From Arcuatula senhousia (lineage: Eukaryota > Mollusca > Bivalvia > Mytilida > Mytilidae), in contig OZ020306.1 of NCBI GenBank assembly GCA_963971305.1, positions 39,081,512 through 39,145,511 on the forward strand: DNA of 64,000 nt, given 5' to 3'. Shown piece by piece: positions 1 to 10,900 of the stretch. The first letter of the stretch is position 1. Every line of letters starts with the position of its first letter. The notes below the pieces were generated by a model that was not told the DNA's origin, did no database searches, and saw nothing but the letters and a program-made list of their open reading frames with translations. The translations under genes were made by a program, and so were the position numbers.

Positions 1-31
1 TATTCCTGCAAGGTTTTTGTCGAATCGATTC

Positions 32-540
32 AGTGGTTTCAGACAAACAGGGGAGGATTTTTTAAATTTTTTTTCATGATGGGCGACGACGACGGACGCA
101 AAGCGATTTCATAAGCTCGATCTTTAGCCAAAAACGACGAATCCAACCAGAATGACGATTTTCCATGGAAGACTTAATTGAATTTGGTTATAAACCAAAA
201 GTATATGTGGTGTTCTGTGCTTTGAAGCTATGTGCAAAATATCAAGATACTGAGGCTACTCATAACTCATTAACTACTGATAAAACTGCGACTTTTTTTA
301 TTTAGTGGTTTCAGGCAAACAGGGGAGGATATTTTTGATTTTTTTTTCATGATGGGCGACGACGACGGACGCATAGCGATTTCATAAGCTCGATCTTTAG
401 CCAAAACGATGAATACAGCCAGAACGATGTTTTTTTCATAGATGACTAAATTGAATTCGGTTAACGGAAAATAGATGTATTGTTCCGAGCATTGAAGCTA
501 TGCGCAAAATATCAAGATACTGAGGCTACTTGCTGAGAAA
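32..540. repeat. Tandem pair of ~272-bp repeat units with (GAC)n core
   Basis: Two similar units start at about 32 and 304. Each opens with AGTGGTTTCAG, has a T-rich run and a GACGACGACGGACGC core, and ends with ATCAAGATACTGAGGCTACT. A third, decayed trace (AAAACTGCGA... at about 535 and AAAACTGCAA at about 840) suggests more copies once existed. The GAC core is the reverse complement of the GTC microsatellite in the HINE elements elsewhere in the window, so this is probably a minus-strand relic of that kind of element. Confidence 0.8.
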
Positions 541-1391
541 ACTGCGATTTTTATTTTGGCGCTGCAAAATGCAAGACGACGGATAGTGCCAAATAAAGTA
601 AACATAGTGGCGCTCACGAGGGATATGAATTTAAAGGAGACTTGTTGCATCGACTGTTGCTGTAAAAAAAAAAACTGTCATGGAAACTTTCCATGTATGT
701 CAACTATGTGCAAAAACCGAAGCATTCAGTTAAAATGAAGTAGATGATCTCGGAGCTTGAAATTTCTAAGCACCATTAATGCTACAATTGCATAAACAAT
801 ATGCAAAATATATTAATTCTTCATCATGTATAGCGGCAGAGAAAACTGCAACAATTTTTTTTCGTGAAAATCAATTTTGTGTAAAACCACTAAGTACATG
901 TATTTGGTCAACAATAATTATAGATCACGGCCAAACTAGAGTTAAAAATCCCTGAATATAGGAGCTAGGAGGTATAAAAATTATTCACCTATCATAGATT
1001 CTTTGCATGGACAATAATTCCTGTTTTTGTATTGTAATGTTTTTCAAACATTTAATAAAATGTGCTAATATGGTAGATTGAAAACATCTTTTGTGGAGGA
1101 TGGTACCCAACTCTTGTTTGTATTTCTAATTCATTACAAATAAAGCATGGCTATGTTACTTACAATTATTAAGTTCCACAGATCTTACAAGTACCGATTA
1201 GATTTTTTACATCATCAGAAATTTGAAGGAAGTGAACTTGATGCCGCAAAGAACTATGATTTTTACGATATGTTTAAAACCTGGCTCCAGAATGATTTAT
1301 GACTTTGTAAGTCTCTGCGCAAAAAATTGTATTTGTTGAGAAAAAATATTATAAGAACACCGTATGTTCTGGACGACCTTTAGCATGTTTA
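541..1391. other. No gene recognised
   Basis: AT-rich sequence with short chance reading frames only. A Cys-rich 60-codon frame at 556-738 has no signal peptide, splice context or family resemblance that I can see, and it overlaps the end of the tandem repeat. Nothing else is supported. Confidence 0.5.
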
Positions 1392-1583
1392 GGGAGATGT
1401 GAATTTATAAACTTGGATCATGAATAAAAAATATGGAAACGGTACCATTTATATAGAGTCCACGAATCCGCAGAAAGAATGTAGTTCTGGCATCTGCAAT
1501 TGCCAGAACTTCCAGGCCAGAATATTTATTTACAAAATCTGCCAGCCCCCCCCCCCCCGCCTCATAATCAAATGGTTGTCCCC
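1392..1583. mobile_element. Possible Harbinger-type MITE (TTA target duplication)
   Basis: The right end reads, in reverse complement, GGGGACAACCATTTGATTAT, close to the terminus of the elements at 40879 and 54919. The left end begins GGGAGATGTG and is poorly matched. TTA flanks both sides (1389-1391 and 1584-1586), as expected for PIF/Harbinger insertion. A C-run lies near the right end. The weak left terminus keeps confidence low. Confidence 0.4.
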
Positions 1584-1586
1584 TTA

Positions 1587-2385
1587 ACAAACAAAATATC
1601 ATAATAAAATTGTTCCTGTCTCATCAACTTGATGGTTAATTTATCACATAAAAAAGGAGGGATGTTATACTTAGGTTTACCTGAAGGTTGGAGTTACTTT
1701 ACCAAGAAGGAAATATGGTATTAAATGTGCGAGATGGAGCATTTTGTCATTTGAACATATTCTTGCTTTCGTCTCCTCTTTCCTCCTCTGGTTGAAGTAG
1801 AACAGTGGAAGTTTGACTTTTCTGACCTCCAGAGGTCCACCTTTTTGTTTGTTTGAATGAGGCCAAGATAAACTAGGAACTTTAGATAAGAACAGCTTGC
1901 ATGCCAAAAAGAATCCTTTGAAATAGCAGAATTCGTAGTCTGTTTTTTTTCCTTCGTGGTGCAATAAATAAAAACGAAGTCAAATAACTCGGACATTGTC
2001 GGATCTGAATATAGCCAGAAAAAGAAATGGCGGACGCCTGTAAAATATTTTTGAAATGATTCGATTTATTTCAAAATATCTATTTCACTATTCAATACAT
2101 GCAGCTCATACTTGGATAAGCTGGTCTCTAGGATATATTAATTCAAATTATAGTCGTGTAATTTCAAAATGTTTCATAAAATTATAATTTTAGTGGTTTT
2201 AATATAGAACGTCTTTCTTTTATGCATTGTTTATGCCGTTTTTTCTTCTAAAAAATAGAATTTATGTGCGAGTAACCCGACCATAATGGTATTCTTTAAT
2301 AGCTTTAAACCTACCTCTCAAGTGGCATTTGTTCCTTCGGGTCTATCATTAAGATTAGATCCATAATGAAGCGAAGAATCGGACC
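1587..2385. other. Upstream region of the PL/H1 gene, no gene recognised
   Basis: AT-rich DNA with overlapping minus-strand frames at 1677-1996 that look like chance: two frames are open over the same bases and neither has recognisable domains. The part next to the histone gene probably contains distal promoter sequence. Confidence 0.5.
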
Positions 2386-2388
2386 ACA

Positions 2389-2395
2389 AAACACA
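2389..2395 (+). promoter_or_regulatory. H1 box (AAACACA)
   Basis: AAACACA lies about 80 bp upstream of the TATA box and roughly 110 bp upstream of the expected transcription start. This is the position and sequence of the H1-specific promoter box in animal linker-histone genes. It supports true histone-type control of the downstream gene. Confidence 0.7.
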
Positions 2396-2473
2396 AAATC
2401 GAACTGTCAGCCATTTTCTCTCTAGTTTCATCATCCGATTGTTGGGTGCTTTCAATCACGTCCGCGTCATTTG

Positions 2474-2480
2474 TATAAAT
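2474..2480 (+). promoter_or_regulatory. TATA box of PL/H1 gene
   Basis: TATAAAT is followed about 25-30 bp later by a CATTC start-like motif (around 2503-2509), placing the cap site about 40 nt upstream of the ATG at 2545. The resulting very short leader is typical of histone genes. Confidence 0.75.
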
Positions 2481-2544
2481 GCAGGGCACCTGCCGTTGTC
2501 AAGCATTCTTGTTTTTGACGTAGTCAACACACCAAGGAACCAAA

Positions 2545-3180
2545 ATGGCAGCCAGTCCAAGAAAACGTTCAAGATCTAGGAGTAGGAGTAGGAGCAAATC
2601 TCCAGTGAAGAAAAGCCCTGCAAAGAAGGCCAAGAAGCCAGCAGCAAAAAGATCTGCCGCCAAAGGAGGAGCTAAGAAACCAACAACTCTCTCCATGATT
2701 GTCGCCGCTATCACGGCCATGAAGAACAGAAAAGGATCCTCAGCTCAGGCCATCAGAAAGTGGATCTTGGCTAACCAGAAGGGAGTCAACGCTGCTCATC
2801 TTGGAAGCAACATGAAACTTGCCTTCGCCAAAGGTCTGAAGTCTGGAGCTTTGGTCAGGCCCAAGTCATCCCACGCCACCGGCGCTACTGGAAGATTTCG
2901 TCTTGGAAAGGCTCCAGCTGCCCCCAAGAAGAAAGCAAAGAAACCCAAGAAGAGTCCCAAAAAGAAGGCCACCAAGAATAAGTCAAACAACGCTAAAAGA
3001 AGGAAGAGCACTGGTGGAAAGAAGAAGGCAGCAGTGAAGAAATCAACCAAGTCCAAGGCAAAGAAACCCAAGAAGTCTCCAAAGAAGAAAGCAGCAAAGA
3101 AGGCCAGGAAGTCGCCAAAGAAAAAGGCAGCAGCTAAAAAACCAAAAGCAGCAAAGAAGACCGCCAAGAAAGCAAAGTAA
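2545..3180 (+). CDS. Linker-histone H1-like / sperm protamine-like (PL) protein
   Basis: Single-exon gene for a 211-residue, extremely basic chromatin protein that would compact DNA in the nucleus. Residues 8-17 are an RS repeat preceded by SPRKR, residues about 44-122 form the H1 winged-helix (GH5) domain (KKPTTLSMIV, KNRKGSSAQAIRKWI, NMKLAFAKGLKSG, GATGRFRLGK), and the rest is a Lys/Ala/Ser-Pro tail with repeated KKSPKKK blocks. The RS head plus tail matches Mytilus sperm-specific PL proteins of the PL-II type better than a plain somatic H1. In mussels some PL precursors are cleaved to release the basic tail, so processing is possible but not shown here. The start is the first ATG after the TATA box, in the context CAAAATGG. 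No core histone genes are adjacent in the window, so this is not part of a visible histone cluster. A somatic or germline H1 is the alternative. Confidence 0.93.
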   Translation: MAASPRKRSRSRSRSRSKSPVKKSPAKKAKKPAAKRSAAKGGAKKPTTLSMIVAAITAMKNRKGSSAQAIRKWILANQKGVNAAHLGSNMKLAFAKGLKSGALVRPKSSHATGATGRFRLGKAPAAPKKKAKKPKKSPKKKATKNKSNNAKRRKSTGGKKKAAVKKSTKSKAKKPKKSPKKKAAKKARKSPKKKAAAKKPKAAKKTAKKAK

Positions 3181-3207
3181 ACAATGGCGTTTGCTAAAAA
3201 CAACAAA

Positions 3208-3227
3208 GGCCCTTTTCAGGGCCATCA
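3208..3227 (+). terminator. Histone mRNA 3' stem-loop
   Basis: GGCCCT-TTTC-AGGGCC forms a perfect 6-bp stem with a 4-nt loop, flanked by AAA and ATCA, 28 nt after the stop codon. This is the SLBP-bound element of replication-dependent histone mRNAs, implying U7-type 3' processing without a poly(A) tail. A purine-rich stretch (AAAAAAGAATC) about 10 nt further on could be the downstream element. Confidence 0.93.
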
Positions 3228-3359
3228 ATATGTCTAAAAAAGAATCTTACTATGTATTACGAATTATTACCTATAATTTACCAACTATAAAAGAAACCAA
3301 AAATAATATCGAGAAAAAAGTTCTACCCTTATAACCCGAATTTTCCATTTGCAAATCTT

Positions 3360-4350
3360 AACAAATTCAAATTCAAATTAGTTTATTTGAAGTAAATCCA
3401 CAAAAGGATTGTGCTCAAACAACAGACATTACAAAAACATACAATCAATAAAGAATATATAGATAATACATATGAAGTATCATAATGTTTACTTACGACT
3501 GAGGAGGAACCTGATTTTCTACATCATTTGACCTTTTTTTTTCATACCATAAAATAATAGTAATATTAAATATATAAATATATATAATATATATTAATTT
3601 TCTAAGTTAGTTATACATCTATACTTTTCTAACCTTAATTATATAAGATCTATCTTATGTTGTACAGATTACTTATACTTTCCATACAAAATTTATTGAT
3701 GTCATAATCATTGTTTGACATAACATACTTAAACTTTTCTTCTTCAGACATCTGAATAAAACTTGGAATAATATTAGATAAATAATCAAAAAAAATTTAC
3801 GGGCATCAGATAGCCGAGTATATCTACATACAAAGTGAATCTCATCCTCAATCTCAACGTGGCAAAGTTTACATATTCTATTTTCTAGTGCTAAGTTTTT
3901 ATGTCTTCCTGTTTCAACAGCTAAATTACTATTACTTATTCTTATTTTAACAAATTCTGAAAGTACCTTTTTTCCTATGTCTATTTTTAAAAAATTTTCC
4001 ATTTCGAAACTGGGTTTTATTAATCTATAAGTTCTAAGTTTATTTCCCTTATTAGGGTTTGTTTCATGAAACACTTTCTCTTTCCAGAAAAAAAATCATA
4101 AACTCTTCTTTGAGTTTTTTTTTTAGTAGAAAAGACTAATCTATTTTTATTTAATGAATTCTGGTTCTTCCAGATATGATCAAATTTGACAATCTTTTCA
4201 AAAATATTTCTCATTTTTGACTTGTACCAATAACATGACCAAAATGCAAATCCTAGTCTCGAATGACAAAGAGGTGTCGAAAAGTTAGCATAAAATATAA
4301 AACCATGAAAAAAAAAACGTTCATGTGCTGAGTAGAAAACGTTTCCTGAG
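3360..4350 (-). mobile_element. LINE retrotransposon fragment (ORF2 C-terminal end)
   Basis: Minus-strand frames at 3673-4074 and 4020-4355 give a broken ORF2 C-terminus. It contains the Cys/His cluster CKLCHVEIEDEIHFVC, which parallels YCNKCTSGEIEDEIHFF in the LINE at 57.1-58.8 kb, so the two belong to one family. The frame breaks near 4080. The low-coordinate end carries repeated AAATTC words (about 3362-3380), which read as a (GAATTT)n 3' tail on the minus strand. It is 5'-truncated and dead. Confidence 0.75.
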
Positions 4351-4432
4351 CCCACTGCTGGAAGTTCCAGTATTTGTGAAACTTTCAGAAAAATATAATA
4401 ATTTTAAAATGCTACTTCTACCTGCCAATCTA

Positions 4433-4560
4433 GGGGCAATCATTTGATTTTAGGGGAGGGCTATGGATTTTTGTTCAGTTCAGCCTGCCATTTTCTTTTG
4501 GGGTAAAATCAGAACCTTATTTTGGGGTTTTTTACGCTCTGAAACTCACAATTTCTATTT
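4433..4560. mobile_element. Half copy of the GGGAGCAACCATTTGATTT MITE
   Basis: GGGGCAATCATTTGATTTTA followed by GGGGAGGGCTATGGATTTT matches the left terminus of the elements at 40879 and 54919. No matching right end is nearby, so the copy is truncated. Confidence 0.5.
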
Positions 4561-4646
4561 TGAATTACTTCTAAAATTTTATAGTTCAAAAGGGGCAAAA
4601 GGCCATCCTCGTTATCCTGCATTTAAATTAACATACACCTTTCAGA

Positions 4647-4753
4647 GACGGATCCAGAAATTCTGAAAAGAGGGGGCCCGCTTTGGTCACGCTTCAATGA
4701 TTTCCTATATATTCAACCAAATGTTTCCACCAAAAGGGCACCCTGGATCCGCC
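4647..4753. mobile_element. Small GGATCCAG-terminated MITE
   Basis: The ends are inverted (ACGGATCCAG / CTGGATCCGCC). The interior (GGGGGCCC, CTTTGGTCA, ATATTCAACCAAAT, TTTCCACCAAAAGGG) is clearly the same as the copy at 53271-53401. Pieces with the same terminus occur near 22236, 23111 and 39580. Confidence 0.65.
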
Positions 4754-4815
4754 TTTGCATTTATGAAGTTTCCCGCGTTAAAGGTTATTTATAAAGTTTC
4801 CAAGTCAACCTTTGT

Positions 4816-4843
4816 CACGTGGTGTAAATTCATGACCGGAAGT
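4816..4843 (+). promoter_or_regulatory. E-box and ETS-like motif upstream of TMEM145
   Basis: CACGTG (4816-4821) and CCGGAAGT (4836-4843) lie 25-50 nt upstream of the start codon, with no TATA box nearby. ETS sites close to the start are common in TATA-less genes. Function is inferred from motif and position only. Confidence 0.4.
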
Positions 4844-4867
4844 CACATTTAATGGATACCTGAGATT

Positions 4868-4963
4868 ATGTCCCAATTTGTTATTGTTTTTATTCTGTTT
4901 TTCTCAGCATGTTTACAATATTCTTATGGAAAACGTGTAGATGGAAACTTAGTTACTACAGAG
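4868..4963 (+). CDS. TMEM145: TMEM145 exon 1: signal peptide
   Basis: Encodes residues 1-32: a hydrophobic leader (MSQFVIVFILFFSACLQYSYG) and then KRVDGNLVTTE. The exon ends in phase 0 at a GTGAGA donor. The start is the only in-frame ATG before the leader. Confidence 0.85.
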
Positions 4964-7900
4964 GTGAGAGTTGTCACTGCTTAATCACCATTTTGAACTT
5001 AAATTCATACGAGACAGGTGCTTTATAACAAAAATGTCTCAGATTTTTGTTGTATCAAAACAGGTCTATGCTTCTGCCTCTTAATGACCACCATCAAAAT
5101 GTTAATTATTATGTCATATTGAGTGCATAGGTTCTAAAAGAAAATAATTTATAAACTGTCCATATTTTGGGGGGGTGGACAGGGGGGGTCTCTAATTCCC
5201 CCGTTCCCCCCTCCTCCTCTAGCACCTACGCTCCCCGACACCTAAACCCCGGTATATCTACATTTAAGGCACAGGATCATGATTAACAATAAAACTTACG
5301 ACAAAGAGTATAATCAGGAACAAAAAAGTCATAGAATTTTCTTAATGTTACGACTTCTATTACAGTGAAAGTTTATTGCAAGGATATGCTACATTACAAT
5401 TAATGTATTAACCAAGTAAAGGAAATATGAAGTTCTGCTTCTGTCTTTTAGTGACCACCATCAATGAATTGATTATCCTGTCATTTGAATGCGAGCCAGT
5501 AGTATCCAAAGGTTTAATAACTGTTTAGAAAGTTGTACAGTGTATGTACAGATAAAATTAGTTCATAGATATCTTTTTGCAGGTTATATATGTTATTATA
5601 GTTCTAACAGGCAAACATAGATCATTGCTGAAACAAATGTAGCAATTAGTTGCCGACAAAATTACAACAAACTTCCAGGCAACAAATTTTGCCACACCTA
5701 ACAGCGCTTGTTTTATCTATTCAAGACTAATTACATGTACATGTAGATTCCCTCTATCCAAAAGATAAAAAATGAAGAGCTTACATGTATATACTGTAAG
5801 AACAATGAAATCAAAATATGCTGTACTGGAAAGCAAACTAAAATCAACTTAATGTATGCTTGGGAAAGGAATAACCTTAAGTCATGTAAGTGATTTGACA
5901 ATTTGGAAATTTACAGTGTACATGAACAATTTAAATGGTTTAATGCATATTTCAACACCACAAAAAACTAAAAATGTGCATTGGATTCAAAATGGAGCTG
6001 TTATGTTAGTTTGATCAATGTACATGTATCAATATTGCTGTGTGACAGTTGCCGTAAATGGTTTTACCAGAAATGCGCTGGTTTAAAAAAAATTCAAACC
6101 ACCTAATGGATTACACCACTGCCATAAATCATTGAAAATTTGTGTTGACCTATCATACATGTATTTGCAATTTTGTCCATCATACATGTACAATGTACAT
6201 GTATGTTTTGTCAAGTCTTAATTTGGTATCTTCACAATGCCAATTTTACTGATAAGAACTGTCGTAGCAAATAAGGAAATTCTTATTGTAACATGAATCG
6301 ATCTCCGTCCCATCATTGGTTTCTGATCATGTCATCATGATATTTGTCTTTGCCGTGCAATAAGATTGTCTAATTGTAACGTACATGCAGTACTACAATA
6401 AGAATTTCTTATTTGTTACGATTTTGCCATAATCTTACATGTCTCTGTGCCTATCTACATGTACATAAACATTGTATAAATGCAAATTTTTAAAATACAT
6501 ACATGTACATATCACAGGCCATAGGAAATATTTCTTATACATTTATTTCTCTTATGAAAATTTAGCCCTTCCATAGTTCTGTATATAAGATACAGGTCTT
6601 TGGGCTTACACAAGATGCAAAATGTTATTGTCAATTTATTAAGATTTGTTCCTTGTGAACGGTAAAAATCACATTATATAAGTTTATTTGAATAATGTGA
6701 TGATTAAATATTATATATAATACATTGAGATGTATGTAGATAACATGCTTTCACTCTATTTTAAGGTTCAATGAATCTAGGACTTTCATTTGATTTTTTA
6801 ACAGTATTCACATATAAATTAAGTCATTTTGATTATGTGCAGAAATTTAATTTATTTGAACTTTTGAAGTGACATTTTAAATCCTTTTCACACAAGCTGT
6901 ATGTTTAATTACGAACATTTCAGAGGCAGCATTTTATACGTTTATCAAATTGAAACTTGCATGTTTAAAAAAATATTCAAAGTATTTTATTTCTTATTTC
7001 ATGAAACATGTTTTTGTTTACAAAGAAAACAATAGAAGTTTTTTTCTTTGAAGAAACTCAACCTGAAATAAAAACATGTACATGAGCTGGATATTAAGTT
7101 GAACGTCAGAAAACATTACACAAACACAATCACTGTCTTTATAGATTAAAAGATGGATTTCAGCGGAGGATATGAGAAAAAGGGGGGTCATTGTAATGTT
7201 CATATATGTATTCAGCACAATCAGACAAAAATGACCGAAATCAGCTCAGTAAATATTTTTTTATGAAAAAAAAAACAAGACATCCCTTTAAAGTTAAATG
7301 GTTGGTCCCTGATATATATACATGTAGAATGTTCATGACAGATCAGCAGTACATGTACAAAGACAGATTACTAGTACATGCATGACATGTAGCCTTTTGC
7401 CCATAAATTTTTAAAAGGGAATCTTTTAAATTTAATTAATAGTCTATTAGAACATATGTATGTTGGATCATCTCATATTTTTGATTGGGGTAAACATAAA
7501 AATAGAACATACATGTATATGCAGCTTGTACAACAACTACATGTACATTCAATTGTCTCTTAAACATTTGTTTTAAGAGATAGCTAGAACTTGCATAGAA
7601 TATATAAGAAAAACTGCAAACAGGGGAGATTACTCATGAAAAGGGTAAAAAAACAGCAAAACATTAAACATTCCATTTTAAATTCATTTATGTAATTCTG
7701 AAAAATACTGTAAGAATTATTACATTGTATGTCTTAGTTCAGAAAATGAGTTTTGTTTTATCATAAACCATCATTCCTATAACGCCTGTATGATTATACA
7801 TTTGTAGAAGACTTTTAAAATAGTGCAATTGAAAAAAATGAATAGGTAAAATCAATGTGAACTCTTTAGATATCTCTCGTATCTCATTCTTTAATTCCTT

Positions 7901-10900
7901 CAATGGAGAATAACATGTATCACTCTAAACTGTATACAAAATGTATGTGTTAAGGTTTGTTTGTTTCACACTTTCTAATCTTATTATTATTCACATGTGT
8001 AGCAGTGTTCTCTGTCCAGAAAGCTATTTTAGCACTGTATATATACATGTACATGTATGTACTACAACAGTGCTATATTTTATCATATTTAAATTTTTGA
8101 TATAGTTTACAGAATGTTTTAAAACCTCATTGCTATCACTTTTAGAAACAATTAAACAGTACAGGTCAGATTTTTTTCCTCAAATTGATATACAAAATTC
8201 TTAAGAGAGAATTCGAGTTGAATAAATCCTCAAATTTGAAAAGTATTATGAAACCGGACCCGATGCTTTCTTATAAGCTTTATGTATATATCTCTTGTTA
8301 TGTTTAAAAAAGTATTTTTCAAGAAACTTATAACATGATGATGAAATATTGATCAACTTATATGTTAAAATGATAATTCTTTTTTGTAGGATAACTGTGT
8401 CAAATAAAGTTAGTTAACTTTAATCCCACTAATCAGTCTGATCATGTACTTGAACAAATCCCATGTCGTGATAAGATCGTCAGAAGACACGATCTCACGT
8501 GGTGTTTTTGTGACCAAAAGAGATTTAAAATATTCGATTGAATGAATTAGTCAGTTATAGACTGTATATAAAATATATATTTAGATTAACTATTTGTTTA
8601 AAATTTGTAATGAATTTAAAAGGTTTCATTTAGTATATGTATTGTAACTGATCCTTCAATAAAGTTACAACAAAAATCATGTAACAAGATCAAGTTCCAC
8701 ATTTTGTCTCCTTTGCACAGAATGTTAAGTCATATGTAGTATACATATAACCACATTTTCATGTTGATTTTGTCTTTTAAACTTCTTCAACAACTTTGAT
8801 ACACATTATACTAGTTTTCATCCCATCTCCTGACAGTAATCCAAATACACATTTCAACTGCAATTTTTTGGCCAGCTTTCAGAGTGAAAAATCAAGTTTA
8901 TAATATAAGATGTTGAATGTTGAGTGCATGGGCGGGCAAGTTTTGGTTGTGTGGGCGGGGAAGAAATTTCATATAAGTTTTCTCAGCACTTTCTTATCAC
9001 AGCCTCTTGATATTTGTTCTACAGCATAGGGGTTATGTCCCATAGGATTGAATTTCAGGCCTGTCACTCATCTACTTCCTGATTAATGAAATCTAGCCAT
9101 TTTTGACAAGGACAGAATTTTTGCCTTTTTATTCCACATCTAATCTAAGACTTATGAAAATGGCCATTGTACTATTTCTAAATGGGATTTAGGTTTCCTT
9201 AACATGAGTTTTCTTGGCAACATTGATATTTGGTAAGCAGCAACAGCATGTTGGATAGGGTTTAAGTCTTCCTGATGTGTCCCTCAACTACCTTCAGTCA
9301 AACAAAATACTGACAGTTCTGTCTTTGGCACCTTTTCAAATGTTTAAAGCTAAAAAAATGTTAAAATGGTTCAGAATACTGTAAAAAATGAGATTTCACA
9401 AAATATTTCATTGGAACATTGGTTGAGACTGAAATTGATTTATTTATTCTTTTTTTCAGAATTGGGAATTTCTGACCAGATTTTGTTTCCTGTCCAAGAA
9501 AGGAACTCTTGTATATTCTTTTGAATACCCTAAGGTACAGTAATTGTTAAAACTTAGGTGAAATTTGTTTAAGCTGTGCTTAATATTTCCTTATGTAAAC
9601 ATGGTAAACTTGATTTGGAGAGAAATATGGCTTAAGACATCATATTTCTAACAATATGTAACTAATTCATCATGGTGACACTTAACTAAGTCTTTGCTTC
9701 AAAACATCGATGTTTTTCACACTGGTCCACCTGAAAACTTTTAAAAAATACACAGACTCAGTGCACCGAAGTATGAAATGCATCCTGAACTTGTCAGAAA
9801 AAAATAGCGGCTTATACACCGGAAAATACGATAGTCCATTGTACTTACAACATGTTTGATATTCAACCTTGATTTATTTAAACAAAAACTAGGTTGGCAG
9901 CTTGGATATATTAAATCATATCAAAGTGTTACTGCATTTTCAAATAGACTTATTGCAAATGAATGACATTAAAAACTGCCTTATGCTATTTTGTCCTTCA
10001 ACCTTGATTTATTTAAACAAAAACTAGGTTGGCAGCTTGGATATATTAAATCATATCAAAGTGTTACTGCATTTTCAAATAGACTTATTGCAAATGAATG
10101 ACATTAAAAACTGCCTTATGCTATTTTGTCCAAGTCATCCATAAGAAGTTTTTTTATAATGTTTTTTCCAACATTTACTGTAGTAAAATTGTTGCTGTAT
10201 TTGTATTTCAGTCATTTCAGCCAACAAAACTTTTGCTGTATTTTGATAACAAATGGGATGAAGCGTACAAGACTGGGAAGGCAAGTCTCTTTTCTTCTTA
10301 AAGTTTTCAAGAAACAGACTGTGTAATTTAGCACATTACTTGATCTGCATACTCGGAGGCTAGAAATCTCATCAAAAGAAAATCACATCAAAGTAACAGT
10401 CAAACAATTCAGAAATTCATCCATCCTATGAATTACACATCAGAGATGCTTTAGCCAAATGTTTACAACTTTCAAAATATACTAGAAAATATAGTTCACA
10501 ATTATAAACCAGAGAATTGAACAGGATTTCAAATTCAGACAAATACTAAGCTTTGCCAGAGAGAACAGTTTACAAAGTGACATCAGACGCACAGGTAATG
10601 ACCATTTGTCAAATTATTATTTTTTTAGGGGGGATTTTAGTGTGTTTTACCTTACAAATTAAATCTAGCTGAAATACTTTTTCTATCAACTTCTAACCAA
10701 ATATTGACTTTTCTTGAAAATTCATGATGATAACATACATGTACTTCCTTCATGGAAAAGTTGAATTTGGTAGATGTATGTAACACATTATACAGTTATT
10801 GTTAAATTATACAGTCACAGCATATATGCAATGTCCGTAATTATTAAGTGCAGTTCTCTGTAAGAATCAGGCAAAATTTAAAAACTTTGAATCATGATTT

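Larger units (their letters stand above)
4964..9459 (+). other. TMEM145 intron 1
   Basis: 4.5 kb with no coding signal. It holds many short TACATGTA/ACATGTACATGT palindromic words, a G/C-run patch near 5165-5220, a foldback MITE (6263-6421) and a dispersed repeat (8925-9110). Confidence 0.7.

Noticed and set aside
556..738. Cys-rich 60-codon frame that could suggest a small secreted peptide
   Set aside because: No signal peptide, promoter or splice context, and it overlaps repeat-derived sequence.
1677..1996. Two overlapping minus-strand frames
   Set aside because: Both are open over the same bases with no domain, typical of chance.
2499..3228. Minus-strand frames across the PL/H1 gene
   Set aside because: They are antisense shadows of a Lys/Ala-rich coding sequence.
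10098..10326. Two plus-strand frames covering TMEM145 exon 3
   Set aside because: They read through intron sequence; only 10212-10280 fits the conserved protein.
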